The notes beneath the pieces were generated by a model. That model was not told the DNA's origin. It saw only the letters and a program-made list of their open reading frames with translations, and did no database searches. Below, in pieces: positions 13,186-14,296 of a stretch of DNA of 14,296 nucleotides (the first letter of the stretch is position 1; each line of letters starts with the position of its first letter). The translations under genes and the position numbers were made by a program. Origin of the DNA: a bacterium (lineage in GTDB: Bacteria > UBP15 > UBA6099); NCBI GenBank assembly GCA_029573925.1, contig JAKQBV010000076.1, positions 1 through 14,296 on the forward strand, in the 5' to 3' direction.

Positions 13186-14128
13186 AAAGTTGAATAATAT
13201 CGCGCGAGGAGCGGACGGACAGTTTCTTCTCTTCGCGCCTGAACTCTGCGATAGGGCCGGCAAGGCGCGCGGCTGCCGCCAATGATTTGAGATAGTCGAA
13301 CCTGAAGGTCAGGCATCCGGAGAGGGCTTTCAGCGCAACGAAGAAAATATGTCCCGCCCACATCCGGGGGCAATCCGCGTTCTTCCAGAAAAATATCAGT
13401 TGGTTCCTGCGAGATATGACGTTCACCTCGCGTGCGCGGCGCGAGGACGATATTACGCCGTGAGAAGGATGAAGAACGACGCAGGCCGGGTCGTAGACAA
13501 TATTCCATCCGCGCCTGAGCGCGCGGAACGAAAGATCGACGTCCTCCCAGTAGAAGGGATTCATGTTTTCGTCGAAGCCGCCGAGGGCGCGAAGTTTATC
13601 GGCGTCGAAAGCGGCCCCTCCACCGGAGGCAAAGAACGCGGGTCTAGCGTCCGCGTCCGGCATGGTCTCGCGCTCGTCTGGCGCTCCTTTGAGGAATCCT
13701 TTTTTGAAAGACGGCAGCGTCCGGCCAATCCGCAGGTTGCCGTTTTCGTCCAACGCCCTGAAGCTTACGGCGAAGACGTCTGGGGGGTGAAGGCGCGCCA
13801 GCGCGATGTCGATTATGTCCGGATATACGCTGACGTCGTTGTTGATGAGGACAACGGCGCGGCCGCGCGCGGCGGAAATGCCCGCGTTGCAGGCGGATGA
13901 AAACCCGCCGTTCTTTTCCAGCCTGATTAGTTTTGCGCGGTCCGAATACTGGGCGATGATATCCGCGCTGCGGTCGGAGCTTGCGTCGTCTACAATGATA
14001 ATTTCGCCGGGGAAGCGGGAGCGGGCGGCGGCGGCGAGCATTGCGTCCATGCACGCGGCAATCACGGCCTCGCCGTTATAGTTCGGGACGACGAAACTCC
14101 ATGCTGGGGCGTTCTCGTCGGCTATCAT
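13178..14128 (-). CDS. Glycosyltransferase family 2 (rhamnosyltransferase-like)
   Basis: This 316-residue GT-A enzyme starts with WSFVVPNYNGE, then EIIIVDDASSDRS (VDDxSxD) and KNGGFSSACNAG. The DxD-like NND motif (96-98) binds the metal and nucleotide sugar. Further on come SGGGAAFDADKLRALGGFDE and YWEDVDLSFRALRRGWNIVY, where the ED pair is the expected catalytic base region. A hydrophobic segment near the C-terminus (GHIFFVALKALSGCLTF) may associate with the membrane. This is the class that adds rhamnose or similar sugars to cell-surface glycans. The start at 14128 is chosen because GGAG lies just upstream and because the longer open frame to 14287 lies inside the preceding TPR gene in another frame. 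It overlaps that gene by four bases (ATGA). Confidence 0.9.
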   Translation of the reverse strand: MIADENAPAWSFVVPNYNGEAVIAACMDAMLAAAARSRFPGEIIIVDDASSDRSADIIAQYSDRAKLIRLEKNGGFSSACNAGISAARGRAVVLINNDVSVYPDIIDIALARLHPPDVFAVSFRALDENGNLRIGRTLPSFKKGFLKGAPDERETMPDADARPAFFASGGGAAFDADKLRALGGFDENMNPFYWEDVDLSFRALRRGWNIVYDPACVVLHPSHGVISSSRRAREVNVISRRNQLIFFWKNADCPRMWAGHIFFVALKALSGCLTFRFDYLKSLAAAARLAGPIAEFRREEKKLSVRSSRDIIQLFS

Positions 14129-14296
14129 CCGCTCCTCAGTTTTCTCTTGTGTTTTAACAGGAAGAAAGCGACGTCCGGTTGCCACCTGTATTTGAGGGCT
14201 TCGCGGATGGTTTTCTCCGCATCCTCCATGCGCCCCGCGCGGAAGTGGGATTTGCCGAGGCCGTACAGCACCTTGCCGCGTTTCCAATTGTATGCT
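14125..14296 (-). CDS. TPR-like protein, 3' end only (partial)
   Basis: The first base at the right edge belongs to a split codon, and 56 residues are then readable before TGA. They include VLYGLGKSHFRAGRMEDAEK and TIREALKYRW, which match the helix pair of a tetratricopeptide repeat (Gly/Ala spacing, AxxxYxxAL-like). A basic tail, LLKHKRKLRSG, ends the protein. The gene starts beyond the window. It overlaps the glycosyltransferase start by four bases (ATGA), so the two are translationally coupled. TPR proteins next to glycosyltransferases are common in cell-surface glycan loci. The rest of the protein and any fused domain cannot be seen. Confidence 0.75.
   Translation of the reverse strand, partial: AYNWKRGKVLYGLGKSHFRAGRMEDAEKTIREALKYRWQPDVAFFLLKHKRKLRSG

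Noticed and set aside
14129..14287. Extension of the glycosyltransferase to 14287
   Set aside because: This stretch encodes the TPR-like C-terminus in another frame with good repeat pattern, and a better start with GGAG sits at 14128.
1..14296. CRISPR array, rRNA or tRNA
   Set aside because: I saw no regularly spaced repeats and no cloverleaf or rRNA-like conserved stretch on either strand.

Overview
The window looks like a chromosomal segment from a GC-rich, probably uncultured Gram-negative bacterium. It has Shine-Dalgarno-led genes, sigma70-type promoters, AXA-type signal peptides and a SPOR-domain envelope protein. I cannot place the phylum: the housekeeping proteins are diverged, and no rRNA or tRNA is present. 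All calls below come from reading the sequence; no database search was run.

Layout. 1-250 is non-coding DNA rich in inverted repeats. A leftward hicB-hicA toxin-antitoxin pair (251-704) follows, with a promoter and an operator-like palindrome. Rightward from 909 is a two-gene operon of an acetoacetate-decarboxylase-like protein and a ketopantoate-reductase-like protein (909-2841). A leftward secreted zinc-dependent phospholipase C-like protein with a C-terminal Ig-like domain converges on it (2954-4075). Divergent from that is a rightward amino-sugar operon (4285-7379): a degenerate PfkB-type kinase, a two-SIS-domain glucosamine-6-phosphate deaminase-like enzyme (NagB-II type) and NagA. Together NagA and the SIS enzyme would turn N-acetylglucosamine-6-P into fructose-6-P.

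A visibly AT-richer insert (about 7380-9649) carries a two-gene AAA15 ATPase plus RloB/TOPRIM-like pair, the architecture of RloA/RloB and AbiL-type phage defence. Its promoter -10 box sits inside a perfect 10-bp inverted repeat, and two hairpins with GAA loops follow the second gene. It ends against a leftward secreted alpha/beta-hydrolase (9650-10591).

The right part is a rightward cluster: a SPOR-like envelope protein, D-aminoacyl-tRNA deacylase (dtd) and a SAM methyltransferase. It converges, with an 8-bp stop overlap, on a leftward glycosyltransferase 2 gene. That gene is translationally overlapped with the 3' end of a TPR-like gene that runs off the right edge.

The best candidates for a less-described system are the AT-rich ATPase/RloB insert with its palindromic promoter and hairpins, and the decarboxylase-like/reductase-like pair. 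The degenerate kinase in the amino-sugar operon is a further oddity.
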